Shown here one piece after another: positions 21,783 through 33,708 of a DNA stretch of 64,000 bases (its first letter is position 1; each line of letters begins with the position of its first letter). Position numbers and translations under genes: made by a program. This stretch comes from Ophiocordyceps camponoti-saundersi (nom. inval.) (lineage: Eukaryota > Ascomycota > Sordariomycetes > Hypocreales > Ophiocordycipitaceae). The stretch spans positions 1,293 to 65,292 of the forward strand of contig PDHQ01000051.1 of the NCBI GenBank assembly GCA_003339415.1. Reading direction: 5' to 3'. The notes below the pieces were generated by a model. That model was not told the origin of the DNA and did not search any database. It worked only from the letters and a program-made list of their open reading frames with translations.

Positions 21783-24703
21783 ATGCCGTCCAATTTGCCC
21801 TCCAGCTTTGCCTCTGCTGCCGCTGGTCAGAATGCGAATTCGCGAGGTGCTAGGGGTGATGGCAGAGGAGCTGCGGGAGGGGACTGGTGAGTTCACATCA
21901 ATTTTTCTTTGCTTTGCCTCTTTTTTTTACTCCTTCTTCTGCCCTTTGTATCCTTTCCGTTGGTCAGACCCATCTGTCGCGACAGACATGGCTGCTTTTG
22001 AACCATCCTTGCTCCCATTCTCCTCTTCTCCTATGGTGGCTTCAGCCTCATTCCGCCACCAGACGACATCAGTCCTCCGTCTACCTTCTCTAGTACTAAC
22101 CTCGCTACTTCAATCTAGGTCACGACGGGACGGTCGATCAGCTAATGGCACTTTGACCTTCCGACGCTCCTCCAATACCCCAACAGGCCATGCTTCCAAC
22201 CCCTCTCCCTCTCTCGACAATGCCGTTCAGCCTCCCAGCGTCGAAGAGTCCCCTCAGCCTGCTCCCACGCACGAACCTGGCCCCTCGCGTTACACAAAAG
22301 ACGAGCTGCTGGATATTTTCCGATCTCAAAAACTGGCCAGCGACCCATCACGCTTGTTCATACCGGGATGGAACCCTGCCAGCGTCAATGGAGGCAGTAC
22401 GAGACCTTGGGGAAGAAGCAGTGACAGCCCTGTCCCACAAGAGCCGGGCGCCTGCTGGGATTCCGGCGGCGTCACTGCTCCCATGGGCTTGCAAGGCTAT
22501 TCAGCCCAAGAAAAAGAGGTAGGCTTCAACGCCCGCCCGACCAACGCGGCTTCAGCTCACGATTCTACTGCAGGCTTTTGCGGTCGAAATCAACTCGCCA
22601 TTGAAACCTCCCGCTCAGAAAGCAGATGGTCATCAAGCAATCATCAATGGTCGCAAGTCTTCCGTTTCCCACGGCTCTGGTAATGCCTTTAGCCTCGGCT
22701 CCCCGGCCTCGGCATCGCGCCAGGGGACCCGACGTCGCGAGACGATGGAATCGAACCCGTTTGGTGGTGGTGGTGTCGTCTCCCCTACGACGGCATCTTC
22801 TAGCCGTTTCTCGCGCGACGAATCTTCGCCATGGACGTCGCGCAAGTCAAATGAGTTGAAAGAGTCAGAGCCCGACGACCTCGACGCCGACCAGGGCCTT
22901 CGCGATGCCTCGGGTAAGTTTTCCGCCGGTGGCCTCTCACGGATCGGCACTTCAGGTGGTGGTACCGGTGTCAGCGCCATTTGGCCCCCCTCGGGTCAGA
23001 TCACACCTGGCGTCGGCGGCTTCGGCAATTTCGCCCTGCCTCACTCCTCCGTTGTCGGTGACAAGCGCATTGGCGGCGGTGGCAGCCGACTCGCCCACCT
23101 CATCCCAAAGGAGAGCCACGACAACTCGTCGAAATCCGGCGACGGCCAGCACCAGTCTTGGCGCTCTCGTCCTCGAACCGACACTGATCCTTTTGGCGGC
23201 GACGAGGAACTATCCGGGAGCGCAGTCCTCGGTGGCTCGCAGGACATTACCGTCGGCGGACATCCACCCATGGGCAGAGTGGGTGTCTTGGGCACGCCAG
23301 TCAAGGCCTCGACAGGCGATTTCGGCATGTCGGGTCTCGCCATCACTGGCCAGCCGGGCGACAATAACGTTCCCGTCAGCCCCTCGGAGACCAACCCGTA
23401 CCGAAGCCCTCCGGCCGAGCGTCACGATGTCGAGGAAGGTGATACCGCTGCCGTCGCCGCTGAGCGGTCTCACGCAGCCAATCAGCACGAGCAGCACGTC
23501 AACTTTGGATCATCTGCCGCCCGCACGTTTGGACCGGCAGCCTTCGAGGGCAGTGACCGTAGTCAGACCTCTAGTGTCGGTCCCACCAAGGGCTACTCTC
23601 TCGGCAGTCTGTCCTGGTCCAATCCCACCGTCCCCCACGTCGGCACGCCTGATCGAGAGCGCCCCCATTACGGCAACGCCTTTGGCAATTCCTTGTTCAG
23701 TCCGGTGGGCGACCTTCAGTCTCCTGGCTTCTCCAACCTGAGCAATGTCGTCTTCGGATCGGGCAACATGAATCGCGGAAGTAAACTCGGTTCTCTGTTT
23801 CCCCCCATCATGCAAGCGCAGATGCAGACTCACGATCATGACCACGGCATGTCCGACTCTGTCCCGCAACAGGGCAATCCCCTTGGAGCTATCGGTAGAG
23901 GCAGCATAGCCGGTCCTTCGCGAGATACGGAGAGCCCGATGCGATCGGCTCGCGGCGTGTTTGATGACATGTTCCCATCCAGCGACGTCGGGAGGTCGCA
24001 CGGGGCATTTGGCGCGACGGACACGACGCAGCCGACAGGCGCCGTGTCAGCTGGTCCGCAGTCCTTTACACCTGTCAGCGGCGACATGACGTTTGGCGGA
24101 GGCCCTCAGTCAGGGAACGAGCCGCCCGCGGCCCAGGTCCGGCAGATGGTGATGCCGGACAGGATGAGATGGGTCTACCTCGACCCCCAGGGCCAGGTCC
24201 AGGGACCCTTTACCGGGCTCGAGATGAACGACTGGTACAAGGCCAACTTCTTCACGCCGGACCTCCGAGTCAAAAAGGTCGAAGATCCCGAATTTGAACC
24301 TCTGGGCCAGCTTATCAGGCGCATCGGTAACTCAAGGGAGCCCTTCCTCGTGCCCCAGATCGGGATCCCTCACGGGCCGCCCTCCCAGAGCGGGCCGTTC
24401 ACGTCTTCGACCAACGGGGGCGGCGTCGTGCCTCCCCTGAGCGGCGTCTTTCCTAGCTTTGGTAGGACGCTGACTGCCGAGGAACAGAACAACCTCGAGC
24501 GTCGTAAGCAAGAGGAACAGTATCTCATGGCCCAGCAGAGGGAGTTCATGCTCAGACAGCAGGCCATGACCAAATTCCAGATGCAAGGAGGGCCCGGCTT
24601 GCAGCACCACTCGAGCGTCCACAGCCTTCAGAGCCAGCCCAGCTTCGGCAGCATGGCCTCGCCAATTGGAGTAGCTCCGCCGCCGCCTCCTCCACCTCCT
24701 CCT

Positions 24704-24750
<47 letters not shown>

Positions 24751-26516
24751 GCCGCCGCCCATAGGTCCAATGAATCTCGGGGCTTACCCCGATCAGCCCG
24801 TCATGCGCCTCGGCCTGGGAAACGCGGACTCGCTTCGCACGGAAGACCTTACGCTGGCGGAGCGCCAAGCCTTACTTTCCATCTCGGGTGCAGAAGTGGC
24901 AGCAGCACAGCAGCAGCAGCAGCAGCAAGGCATACTTCCGGGAGATGTCGTGATGAGGCCCGGCTTGCCCGAGATGAACCAACTTACGGATGATCCTGAA
25001 GGTTTCAGGGAACGATTCAAGGAGTTTGAAAATCTGCGCGCGCAGCACGAAGCCGAGACGGTGACTGAAAGCAAGGCGCCCGACGTGACTTCCGCGTCGG
25101 CCGAGGTCCGCGACGCCGTTCTTCTGCCGAAGCCCTCCTCGACATCTGCCGCGCCTTTGGGTAAGGCTGCAAAGGCCGGAAGGCGGAAGAATGCCGAGGA
25201 CGACGCTCTTTCGCTCACGCAGCAGGTGCAGAAGACTCAGGCGGCCGCCGCTATGATCAGCCAGCCTGTCGAGACCGACATGCCGATGCCATTTCCCCCA
25301 CCCTCGTCGACGACGCCTCTGCCGGCGCCGATGGCCCAGCGAGCGCGATCCAACCTCCCAGAGCAGTATAGCCGGTCGCAAAGCGCATCTCCCGAAGAGG
25401 CAGCTCAGCCTCCTCTGGCGCCGTGGGCAAAGGATCCCGGGTCTGAAGGCCAAAAGGGGCCGAGCCTCAAGGAAATCCAGGAAGCCGAGGCCCGAAAGGC
25501 TGCCAGGGCAGAGGTGGAGGCGGCGGCGTTGCGCAAGGCCTCGCTAGAGCAGGAGACTGCCATGCTTCGCGAGAGGGAGAGGCGGGCATCGGCCTCTACG
25601 GCTGCGGGCCTTCCGCCTACCAGCACCTGGGCCCAAAACTCCCCCGTCATGGCGTCGGGCCCGTGGTCCAAGCCCGGTCCGGCTAAGGGTCCCGCGCCCG
25701 GCCTGTCGAACGCGGCCTCTTCTGCCAGCAAGAAGACGCTGGCCGAGATTCAACGCGAGGAGGAAGTGCGCAAGCAAAAGTCGCGAGACAAGGACGGCGC
25801 CATCCACTCGGGTGGCGCGACCGGTTCGACCAAGAGCTACGCGAACTTGGCAGGTAAGCCTAATCACACGTCCGTGGGAGGCACGCCTTCGCCCGGCGTC
25901 GCAGCAGTTGCAGCGGGAAGCGGCTGGGCAACGGTCGGCGCTGGGGGCAAAGTCAAGGTACCTACCGGTCCGGCAGCGGCGACGCAGGGACGATCGCTCA
26001 ACAAGACGGCCGGCTCTGTTGTCAAGGTGGTGTCGAAGCCGGCGGCGGCCAACAACGCCAATGGCAGGGCCGAGTCGACCAGCGCTGCCATGGAGGAGTT
26101 TAGCAAGTGGACACGCCGCGAGTTGTCCCGAGGCCTGACCAATGTCACCGACAGTAAGTTCTGAGGCTTGGTCCCTCATCACCCTGTTGCAAGAGCTGAC
26201 ACAAGACGATGTAGTCTCGGACTTCCAAGCTGACCTCGATGCGCTCCCCCTCGACACCGGGGTCATCGCTGACGCCGTCTACATCAACTCGAAGACGATG
26301 GACGGGCGACACTTTGCAGAGGAGTATGTGAGACGCAAGAAGTTGGCGGAGAAGGGCATCGCCGAGAAGCAGCAGCTCCCGGCGGACAACGGTAAGACGG
26401 CGGCCGGCTCGGGCGGCTGGTCCGAGGTTGCGAAGCGCAGCGGCGGCACGCAGGCCAAGGAGAGCGACGGGGTGGGCTTCAAGGTGGTGCCGAACCGCAA
26501 GAAGGGCAAGAAATAG
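21783..26516 (+). CDS. GYF-domain protein (Smy2/Syh1-like)
   Basis: Four exons (21783-21886, 22119-22518, 22574-26153, 26215-26516; introns of 232, 55 and 61 nt, the first with a perfect TACTAAC) give 1461 aa. The GYF domain lies at about 699-755 (MRWVYLDPQGQVQGPF ... DWYKANFF), which binds proline-rich ligands. The N-terminal region has the fungal block GTLTFRR ... YTKDELLDIFRSQ, typical of Smy2/Syh1 relatives. A polyproline/polyglutamine stretch starts near 869, a second Gln run follows, then charged coiled-coil segments (about 960-1090). The last exon has SDFQADLDALPLD and a basic RKKLAEKG end. Yeast relatives act in mRNA surveillance and COPII vesicle genetics, and are cytoplasmic. Most of the chain is predicted disordered (Gly/Ser/Pro). 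Confidence 0.9.
24704..24750 (+). repeat. CAG/CAA tract coding polyglutamine in the GYF protein
   Basis: About sixteen Gln codons, mostly CAG with CAA interruptions, directly after a polyproline run. A shorter Gln tract lies near 24905-24927. Length polymorphism between strains is likely. Confidence 0.8.
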
Positions 26517-26993
26517 GAGAGATTAACCTTTGATGTGCTGAAGCAGGAGCGGGCCTGAGACGATGTTCTTTTCTTGTCTTGTCTTTAAAGGATTCTTTTT
26601 CCCATCTTCATGAGGCCTGGCGTGGGAGAGAGAGGATGATGAATGAGGGAATGGAGGGTAGTTGATGAGCGTGTCTAGGCGAGCGTGTCTATCTTGATGG
26701 GTAGGTAGGTAGGGTTGTGCCAGCGGTTGGGCAAAAAGCAGGTGTTGATTCTTGTAGCCGGGGACAGTTGACGATGTTGTAGGTGAAGTGTTGTTGCACG
26801 CGGGAGGCGGTTTGCTTGTGGCTATGGTTGAACTGGAGATACTACGAGTACGCCCTCACTGTAGCTCCCCCTTTGAAGGTGGACGGGACGATATACACGT
26901 ATAACGTCACGTCCAGTCAAGTCGTGTTCTATCTAGGTAAGGAATATTGCCTTTGGTCCCGTTTACATTATACCTTCAACAGCATATCCATCC
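26517..26993. other. Convergent intergenic region
   Basis: 3' flanks of the GYF gene (+) and the TTC27-like gene (-). A GGTAGGTAGGTAGGG tract lies near 26700-26715. No gene is seen. Confidence 0.5.
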
Positions 26994-29876
26994 CTACAAG
27001 CCAAGCCTCTCAGCAACCTTTTCCAACTTAAGCCAAGAATCCCGTTCCATATCATCTTCTCCATCTTCAGCACGACGTCTGCGCAGGACGGCCCTCACCG
27101 CACTACAAGCCTTCAACCTCGCCTTCTGATCGTCAAGCCTCTCGAGCGCGGTAACGAAGTTAATAGTCAAGCTAATCAAGACCCTGATCTCGTGATTTTT
27201 CTGACCGTCGTCGTTGGTGAGGGTCGAGTTTAGCGTCCGCCAGGCTCGTTCTGCTGCTTCGGCTGAGCCGTTCACGTCGTTTATGGAAGCTCGGAATCGG
27301 GAGATTAGCGTCCATAGTTGGTGCCGTTTTGTGATTAGGGGTGAGATTGTGCTGTCGAGGAGCTGGCTTGCTTGGTTTTGAAGCGAGGATTTGCTGCGTT
27401 GGTCTTGGAGGGGGGAGGAGTCGGGGGTTGTGAGAAGGACTTTTTGGAGGAGGAAGGAGAGGATTTCGATGTCGATTGCGTCTTCGGTTTTTCGTATGCG
27501 GAGGATGTTGGTTAGGGAGAGGATCATGTCTGGTACTGAGGGGGGATCAGTTCGTGAGGCTAGCGTCAGGACGTTCTCCCAGATGCGCCAGTTGTCGTGA
27601 GCGAGGGAGGAGGCCTTTTTAAAGGCGGAGAGGGATTGAGAGACGAGGCTTCTACTCCCGCTCCTTGAACCTTCATCTTTGTCTTCGTCTTCGCAGTGGA
27701 GACTCCATAGTGAGGTGGCGAGGTTACTCCACGTACGAGCGTCTTCGACGTCTGAGCAGAATATGGCCCTCCCGTAAGCGGTGACGGCGTCCTCAAAGAG
27801 GCCTCTTCGGAGACTGATGTCGCCCAGACGCGTCCATAGGTCGGGGCTGAGGCGGTTGACTGACGTGGCGAGCTGGTATGCTTCCTGGGCGAGGGCCCAG
27901 TCTTGTCGACGGAGGTGCCACTCTCCGAGACCTCTCTGGGCGCGGCCGTATCGCTGACGGGAGACGGACCAGGCGCGTTGGTAGTGGCTTGCTTCGTCTT
28001 CGAGGTCGCCGAGGATGCACCATAGACGCGGTGCGTTGGCGGGCGGGGGATCTCGTTCCGGGCCTGTGAAGGCGTCGGGTCCGAGACGGGTTATCTCGTC
28101 GACGTCATCCGGGTTGTTGTCGTTGTCGCTGTCGCGTTGATGATGATGATGATGAAACAGCTGCCAACGGATGATAGCTCTAGCTTTCACCTCGCCTCCT
28201 CCGCCTCTTCTGTCTTCGTCGTCGGATGTCGCCGCAGCTGCAAAGCAGAGAGCGACCTCGGCCCAGAGACGTAGCCGCTTGAAGATCTCCAAGGCCGAGT
28301 AAAGGGAGCCGACGCCGGCCCAGGCGTGGGCGAGCTCGGACTCAAGATGCCATCGGGGGGGCGTGGAGAGGGCGTGGATGTAGCGAAGCCGCACACGGGC
28401 CGGGGCCAACTCGGAGGGCTTGGCGGCAGGGAAGAAGGAGGTGGTGTTGGTGCTGCCGCCGCCGTTGCGAGCCTCGTCCGGTGCCGTGACTGCAATGGTC
28501 GGCTGGCCGCCGGCGGAAAACGACGTGTCGGCAATGACCTGGTCCGCGAGGGCTTGGAGCTGGAAGATGCCCCGCTCGATCGTCCTGCTCCGGTGCAGCT
28601 CGATGCGCGATCGGACCAGTAAGGCTTGGGTGTAGATCTGCCAGTTGGTGTTTTTATCGGCCAGTACGCGGACAGCGTATGGAAGCACCTCCTCCGACGT
28701 AAGTGTGTCGGCGGGTGAGGACGAGTCCTTCAACGTAGCTTCTGTGAGGAGAAGAATCTGATCCAAGGGCGCCAGTTGAGGCTGCTGATGGTCCGGAGAC
28801 AATGACAGGTTGGCCAGTCCCAGGGGGAGATTATCGTCGACTCCGCCGGTCCCGTCGCCGGTCGCAAATTCTATCTCCTCTAGCAGAGTGTCGTCATCAA
28901 GACGCAGGGCGTCGGGTTTGACCGCGGCAGCATCGTCGTCTTCCGGCCCGTGCCGACTGCGGGCTAGGACGAGTAGCTGGCTGGTGCTCTTTTCTTGAAA
29001 CCTGGTCCTCTTACCCAGCGCTCCGGACAGGGCGTATTGGAAGCCGCTCGCCTGAGCCGCCTCTTTGATTCTCTCCTTGGCCTTGTCATAGTAGCCAAGA
29101 AGGATGTAGTTGGTGGCGGTTTCGACGAGGAAGCGAGCCTGGTCTTGCTGGTGCCAAGGGTTGTTGGCGTTGTCGTAGCTGGACCAGACATCGCCATCGC
29201 ATATGCGGCCGTGCAATGTATCCATGGCGTCGAGTATGGTCGACGTCAGCGAAGGTACGTCGGTCCATTGCGAGCTCTTGATGAAGTTGGATCCGCTCCC
29301 CAGACTGGGTTGGGTGAGCAGCTTGTAATGCCAGACATTGACCCGCAATCTCCACCAGGCGATGCTGACTGGTTCAGGTGACTCGTTGAGGGAAAGGGTC
29401 GCCTCAATGACTTGATGGACGTCATCATGGTTCAGAGCGTGGAGCAGAACAAAGCGGGCGAGTGAAAATAGCTCGAGGTGACAGACGTGGCTGTAGGGAG
29501 ACACTCCGTCGACGTCGAGATGAGCTAGGAAGGCCCTGTGCAGGGAAGTGTGGTCGTCGTCACCGTAAGGAGTATCTATCCGGTATGACTTCCAGGCTTC
29601 GATGAACCGGCTCTGGATGGCAGAGAGGAGACGTTGAGGGATGACGGGGCCGGTGACGTTGATCTGTAGGAAGGCGTCGAGAGCGGCCAGGCCGACAGCT
29701 AGGACGTCATTGGTCGGCAGTTTTAGAAGTGACGGCAAGAGTTCGCCGGCGGAAACGAGTTGCAAGACGTGGGCTTTGATGAGTTCGCCGGCAACGTCGG
29801 CGTGGACGAGGACAGCAAGGTCATCATCATCTCCGTCGTCGCGACGGTCCGAGGTCCGGTGTGCCGTCAAGACCAT
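26994..29876 (-). CDS. TTC27/EMW1-like TPR protein
   Basis: A single exon of 960 aa. The in-frame GTG further upstream is not a start; the ATG at 29876 is the first in frame. Family hallmarks of TTC27 are seen: GLAALDAFLQINVTGP near the N-terminus, WWRLRVNVWHYKLL, and the strongly conserved GALGKRTRFQEK in the middle. From about residue 630 tetratricopeptide repeats follow (RYGRAQRGLGEWHLRRQDWA, LWTRLGDISLRRGLFEDAVT, SNLATSLWSL). A late block AHDNWRIWENVLTLA also fits. Fungal EMW1 is required for cell-wall integrity, and TTC27 has been linked to an Hsp90/R2TP-type chaperone network and small-subunit assembly. Acidic inserts (about 320-380) are lineage-specific. Confidence 0.87.
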   Translation of the reverse strand: MVLTAHRTSDRRDDGDDDDLAVLVHADVAGELIKAHVLQLVSAGELLPSLLKLPTNDVLAVGLAALDAFLQINVTGPVIPQRLLSAIQSRFIEAWKSYRIDTPYGDDDHTSLHRAFLAHLDVDGVSPYSHVCHLELFSLARFVLLHALNHDDVHQVIEATLSLNESPEPVSIAWWRLRVNVWHYKLLTQPSLGSGSNFIKSSQWTDVPSLTSTILDAMDTLHGRICDGDVWSSYDNANNPWHQQDQARFLVETATNYILLGYYDKAKERIKEAAQASGFQYALSGALGKRTRFQEKSTSQLLVLARSRHGPEDDDAAAVKPDALRLDDDTLLEEIEFATGDGTGGVDDNLPLGLANLSLSPDHQQPQLAPLDQILLLTEATLKDSSSPADTLTSEEVLPYAVRVLADKNTNWQIYTQALLVRSRIELHRSRTIERGIFQLQALADQVIADTSFSAGGQPTIAVTAPDEARNGGGSTNTTSFFPAAKPSELAPARVRLRYIHALSTPPRWHLESELAHAWAGVGSLYSALEIFKRLRLWAEVALCFAAAATSDDEDRRGGGGEVKARAIIRWQLFHHHHHQRDSDNDNNPDDVDEITRLGPDAFTGPERDPPPANAPRLWCILGDLEDEASHYQRAWSVSRQRYGRAQRGLGEWHLRRQDWALAQEAYQLATSVNRLSPDLWTRLGDISLRRGLFEDAVTAYGRAIFCSDVEDARTWSNLATSLWSLHCEDEDKDEGSRSGSRSLVSQSLSAFKKASSLAHDNWRIWENVLTLASRTDPPSVPDMILSLTNILRIRKTEDAIDIEILSFLLQKVLLTTPDSSPLQDQRSKSSLQNQASQLLDSTISPLITKRHQLWTLISRFRASINDVNGSAEAAERAWRTLNSTLTNDDGQKNHEIRVLISLTINFVTALERLDDQKARLKACSAVRAVLRRRRAEDGEDDMERDSWLKLEKVAERLGL

Positions 29877-32149
29877 GTCGGACTTTCGGCTAGGAGAGTC
29901 AATATAGCCGGCGACCACGAGGCGAACAGGGAAGGAAAAACTTCTTTCCTAAAATGACGGACGACGACGGGGATTGGCGGAGATGATGTTCGTGTTAGCC
30001 AATCATGCCAGGCAAAGGCAGCGAGGCTGAGAAAAGTTGACGATAGCGATAAGATAAGGGCTGATGAAAGTTGTGGATGGAATGGTGGGGCGTTGATAGG
30101 GCTTGAATTCGGGTCGGGTCGGGTCTGGGGTGAAAGTTTTTCCCGACGGATCTTGCTCGTGCTCGTGCTGTCTGCGCCTACTGTCTACAGACTGTGCATA
30201 CACTGTACGGTATGAGTGGAAGTATGGCCGGAACTCCCTTCGAAGCCGAAGCTGATAAGCTGATCAGGCCAGAATGAGATGAAAGCAAATGCAGGATAAT
30301 AATCGGGGCGGCGAGTTCTTGGCTGACGTCAAAGCATCGGGATTGGCAGGGCAAGGGGACCGTCATTGCAGCAGTTACGAATACGTACGAAGAGGTATGT
30401 GAACTTGGTAATAAAGTTGCAGTACGAAACAGCGATGATACTTGACGATGCAGGCTTTTTTATGCAGCCCTGCGGCTTGTCGGCCTTGTTCTCATGGACG
30501 TGGTGGAACAGTGAGGGAGGGGTATACAGAGTTATGTAAAATAAGGCTCTGTGCTCGGTTCTGAGACGACGAGCTGATGATGGACCGGTGTGAGTGAGTG
30601 AGTGCCAGTATATATGTACATATGTATGCTGTATGCATGTAAGCCCTAGACATTCACGTGTGATGGATGGATGGATAGATGGGCTGTAAAACGAAATGTA
30701 TGCATTCACTTGCTGGGTGTGTCTTGTCATCTCTATCCTGTCATCCATCCATCCATCCATCCATCTTTGCAAGTTAGCCTTAGACACAAGACTTGTCAAG
30801 AGTTTGTCCACTTGACAGAGTTGAAACGCGTGTTTTTTCCCCCCTCCTTTTCTCTAACCGTCTCCCCAGATTCTCAGATTTCCCAGATCCCCAGGAACAA
30901 GTAAAGGCAAGGAAAGGAGAAACTTTCCCTGCCAGGATCCTTGCTTGGGATGCCACACAAAACGCGGCGATTGCCAGCGACGGAGCGGCCGAGAGAGGTT
31001 TCGAACGAAAATGCACATGTGTGTGCATGCATGCATGTATGTACATATGTATGTATGTACAGAATGTATGGCAAAAAAAGAAGTGCTGACCAACACAAAA
31101 TAAATCATGGATGCAGTCCGTCGGTGGACAGGAATTATGAACAATTTAGAGCGTATCCGTAGAGCAGGTAGGTGGTTTTAAGTGACGTCAGCCAGACCAT
31201 CTCGAGAGGGTTGCATTGAGATGATGATGAAAGATAGTGTTTCGATATCTTGATAGCACATGGTACTTTACTTGTGTTGTACCCCGTGAATCAGACAATG
31301 ACTCTGTCTGGTGGCATCCGATTTCTTCCTTCTTGCGTCTTGTTGGGATTGTTGGGAGGGGACAGAGGGCGAGGGGGGAGAAGGTTGCCACGTGATGATC
31401 GACTGCAATGTGTGGTGAGTTTGTGTGTGGTACCTAGAGGCTATGCATTTTCTTGGCATGGCATGCAAGTATAGTTGTGCACGAAGGTACAAGCTCTCTA
31501 CCTGTCTGTCCTGGTCGGATCCGTGCCTGTGGAAGAGATGGGGAAAGAAAGGCTGTTAGTGGCTAAGCCTCTTCTTCTTTTATGTACATATATATGTACA
31601 TATCCGTACACCGGCAGAGCCTAGCGTCGATTATAGCCGGGGAGAGGGAGAAGAGGTGAGTAGGTAGGTAGGTAGCCTAAGGTAGGTAGGTAGGTAGACA
31701 AGAGGGTGAGGAGATGACCGGAGCGATGACCGGAGCCCTCGGTTCATGTTTCTCGTTTTTCCTTCTCTTACATCTTACATGCAGAGACGAGGAATGACGA
31801 GTGATTATCGGTGGAAAAGAGGAGAGAGAATGAATAAGGGCCCAGGGAGGCCCAGAAGCGGATGCGGTTCTATCCGGAGGCTGTACCTATCAGACGGACA
31901 CCCCGCGTCGAGGTGGACAGTTTAGTTAGTAGATGTAGGTTAATGGCGGCAGTGGCTGTGCCTCTCGAGTAGGTAGATATGTAGATACCTCTTAGAGACG
32001 CCTGTTCGTATGATCGTTGGCTGTACACGGCTATCTGGTGAGGCTTAAGCTCTTTTCTTTTTGTGTGTTTGCCTCCTTGCTGGCTGGAGATTTTGCCCAA
32101 CAGGCTGACAGGCTAACAGGTTAACTAGCGGCCTGACTCTCGTGTCCTA

Positions 32150-32200
32150 CAGCAGCAGCAGCAGCAGCAGCAGCGGCAGCGGCAGCGGCAGCGGCAGCAG
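32150..32200. repeat. CAG/CGG trinucleotide tract
   Basis: CAG units grading into CAGCGG units, about 17 triplets, outside any supported gene. Confidence 0.8.
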
Positions 32201-33377
32201 GTGGTGGTAGGCAGGGAGGTATCCCCGAGAAACGCTCCACCGCCCCCATACATACCTGTGAAGGCTGTGAAGACCCGCGGTTGTATCTGCCGTGTACACA
32301 TCTAGTACCGCCCACCACCTGGCACCTTATTGTGTGGATGATATTCGTACATACATGCCTAGGTACATACACGTATCACCACAGTCCACAGCTGCATCCA
32401 TGATTCGTATGTATGTACCTATGTACAGTAGGTATGCGGCGGAGTTGATGGTGAAGAAGGATGGATGGCCCGGCTAAAGAAAAGATTCCTTTTTTTTCTC
32501 TCCCTTTTCCCCCTTATTTACTACAAGAAAAAAAAAAGAAGAGAAAAAATCAAGGTCCTGATTTCTCTCCATCTCTTTTTCTATACCTTTCATCTCCTTC
32601 CTACAATTTAATAAAGAAAGAAAGACTTCCCCGTTATCATCTAACGAGGATAAACAAATAGTAGGAAAGAGGTACGGTACGGAGTACATAACATACCTCT
32701 CCGCTACCTGCTGCTAAGGGCCCGCTACTAACCTGCTATATGTACTAGGCAGCTTCTCGATATTATTCGGCAAGGCCAGACCCCAAATCCCTCCTTCTCC
32801 GCCACACTTGCTTTCCTTTTAGAAGCTCCTCCCTTCTTTCCTTTCCCTAGTTGTTATTTTTACTTTGTATATTTCCTTTTTTCATACGGATCCTCTTTCC
32901 GTATTTTCCTCCGTTTCTTCCTCCGTCTCTGCTTCCTCCGTCTCTGCTTCCTCCGTCTCTGCTTCTTCCGTCTTCTCTTCCCGTCTTCCCTTTCTTCTTC
33001 CCCCGTCTTCTTCTTCTTCTTCTTCTTCTACCATCTCCATCCCCATCCCCCTCTCCCTCTCTCCGTCTACTGCTTCTCCTTCTCTTCTCTATCCATCCTT
33101 TCTTTTCCCTTCTTCTTCTTCTTCTCCTCTAAAACCTACCGCTTTATTCCACTGCTTAAGATACTGCTATCACTGCAACCACCACTGCTGCTCCCACTGC
33201 TGCTGCTTACTATACTGCATACATACATATACACACCATCTTCTAACTATCCCTCTTCGTCGACCACTGTCTCGTCCGCAAACAGTCACTATTTCCATCT
33301 TGGCCAATCCCTCCCCATTTTCTTACACACACTCTCACACACACTCTCTCTCTTCTCTTCTCGCTCAATTATTACCG

Positions 33378-33441
33378 TCTCCTCCTCCTCCTCCTCCTCC
33401 TCCTCCTCCTCCTCCTCCTCCTCCTCCTCCTCCTCCTCCTC
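33378..33441. repeat. (CCT)n microsatellite, about 21 units
   Basis: Uninterrupted CCT repeat in the CT-rich leader of the permease gene, 270 bp ahead of its ATG. Confidence 0.9.
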
Positions 33442-33708
33442 TCCGCTTATGGAAGAGCGCGCGCGCCATTGATCTGAGTCAATTCTTCGATCGAAGCCAA
33501 AGATACTGTTCATCATCGATATTCTAGTCCACAACAAGAGGAGGATCAACAAAAATCCACACACCCTCTCCCCTCCCTCTCCTCTCTCTTTCTCCATCTC
33601 TATCTAGGACTTCCAACCCCATCTCAGCTTGTCATTTTGTCGCTCTTCATAACCTCTCCTCCGTCTCCTTCCCGACCCTCTCGACTCTCCTCCTCCCGCC
33701 CGCCCACG

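Larger units (their letters stand above)
29877..33708. other. 3.8-kb intergenic region between TTC27-like and permease genes
   Basis: The largest gene-free stretch. Contents: ATGG/ATCC tracts (30663-30680, 30745-30765), TATGTACATA palindromes (30608-30628, 31581-31603), GGTAG tracts (31660-31697), a CAG/CGG tract (32150-32200), and a CT/CTT-dominated 900 bp (32800-33700) ahead of the permease start, probably its promoter and leader. No domain-bearing frame or RNA gene is seen. Confidence 0.55.
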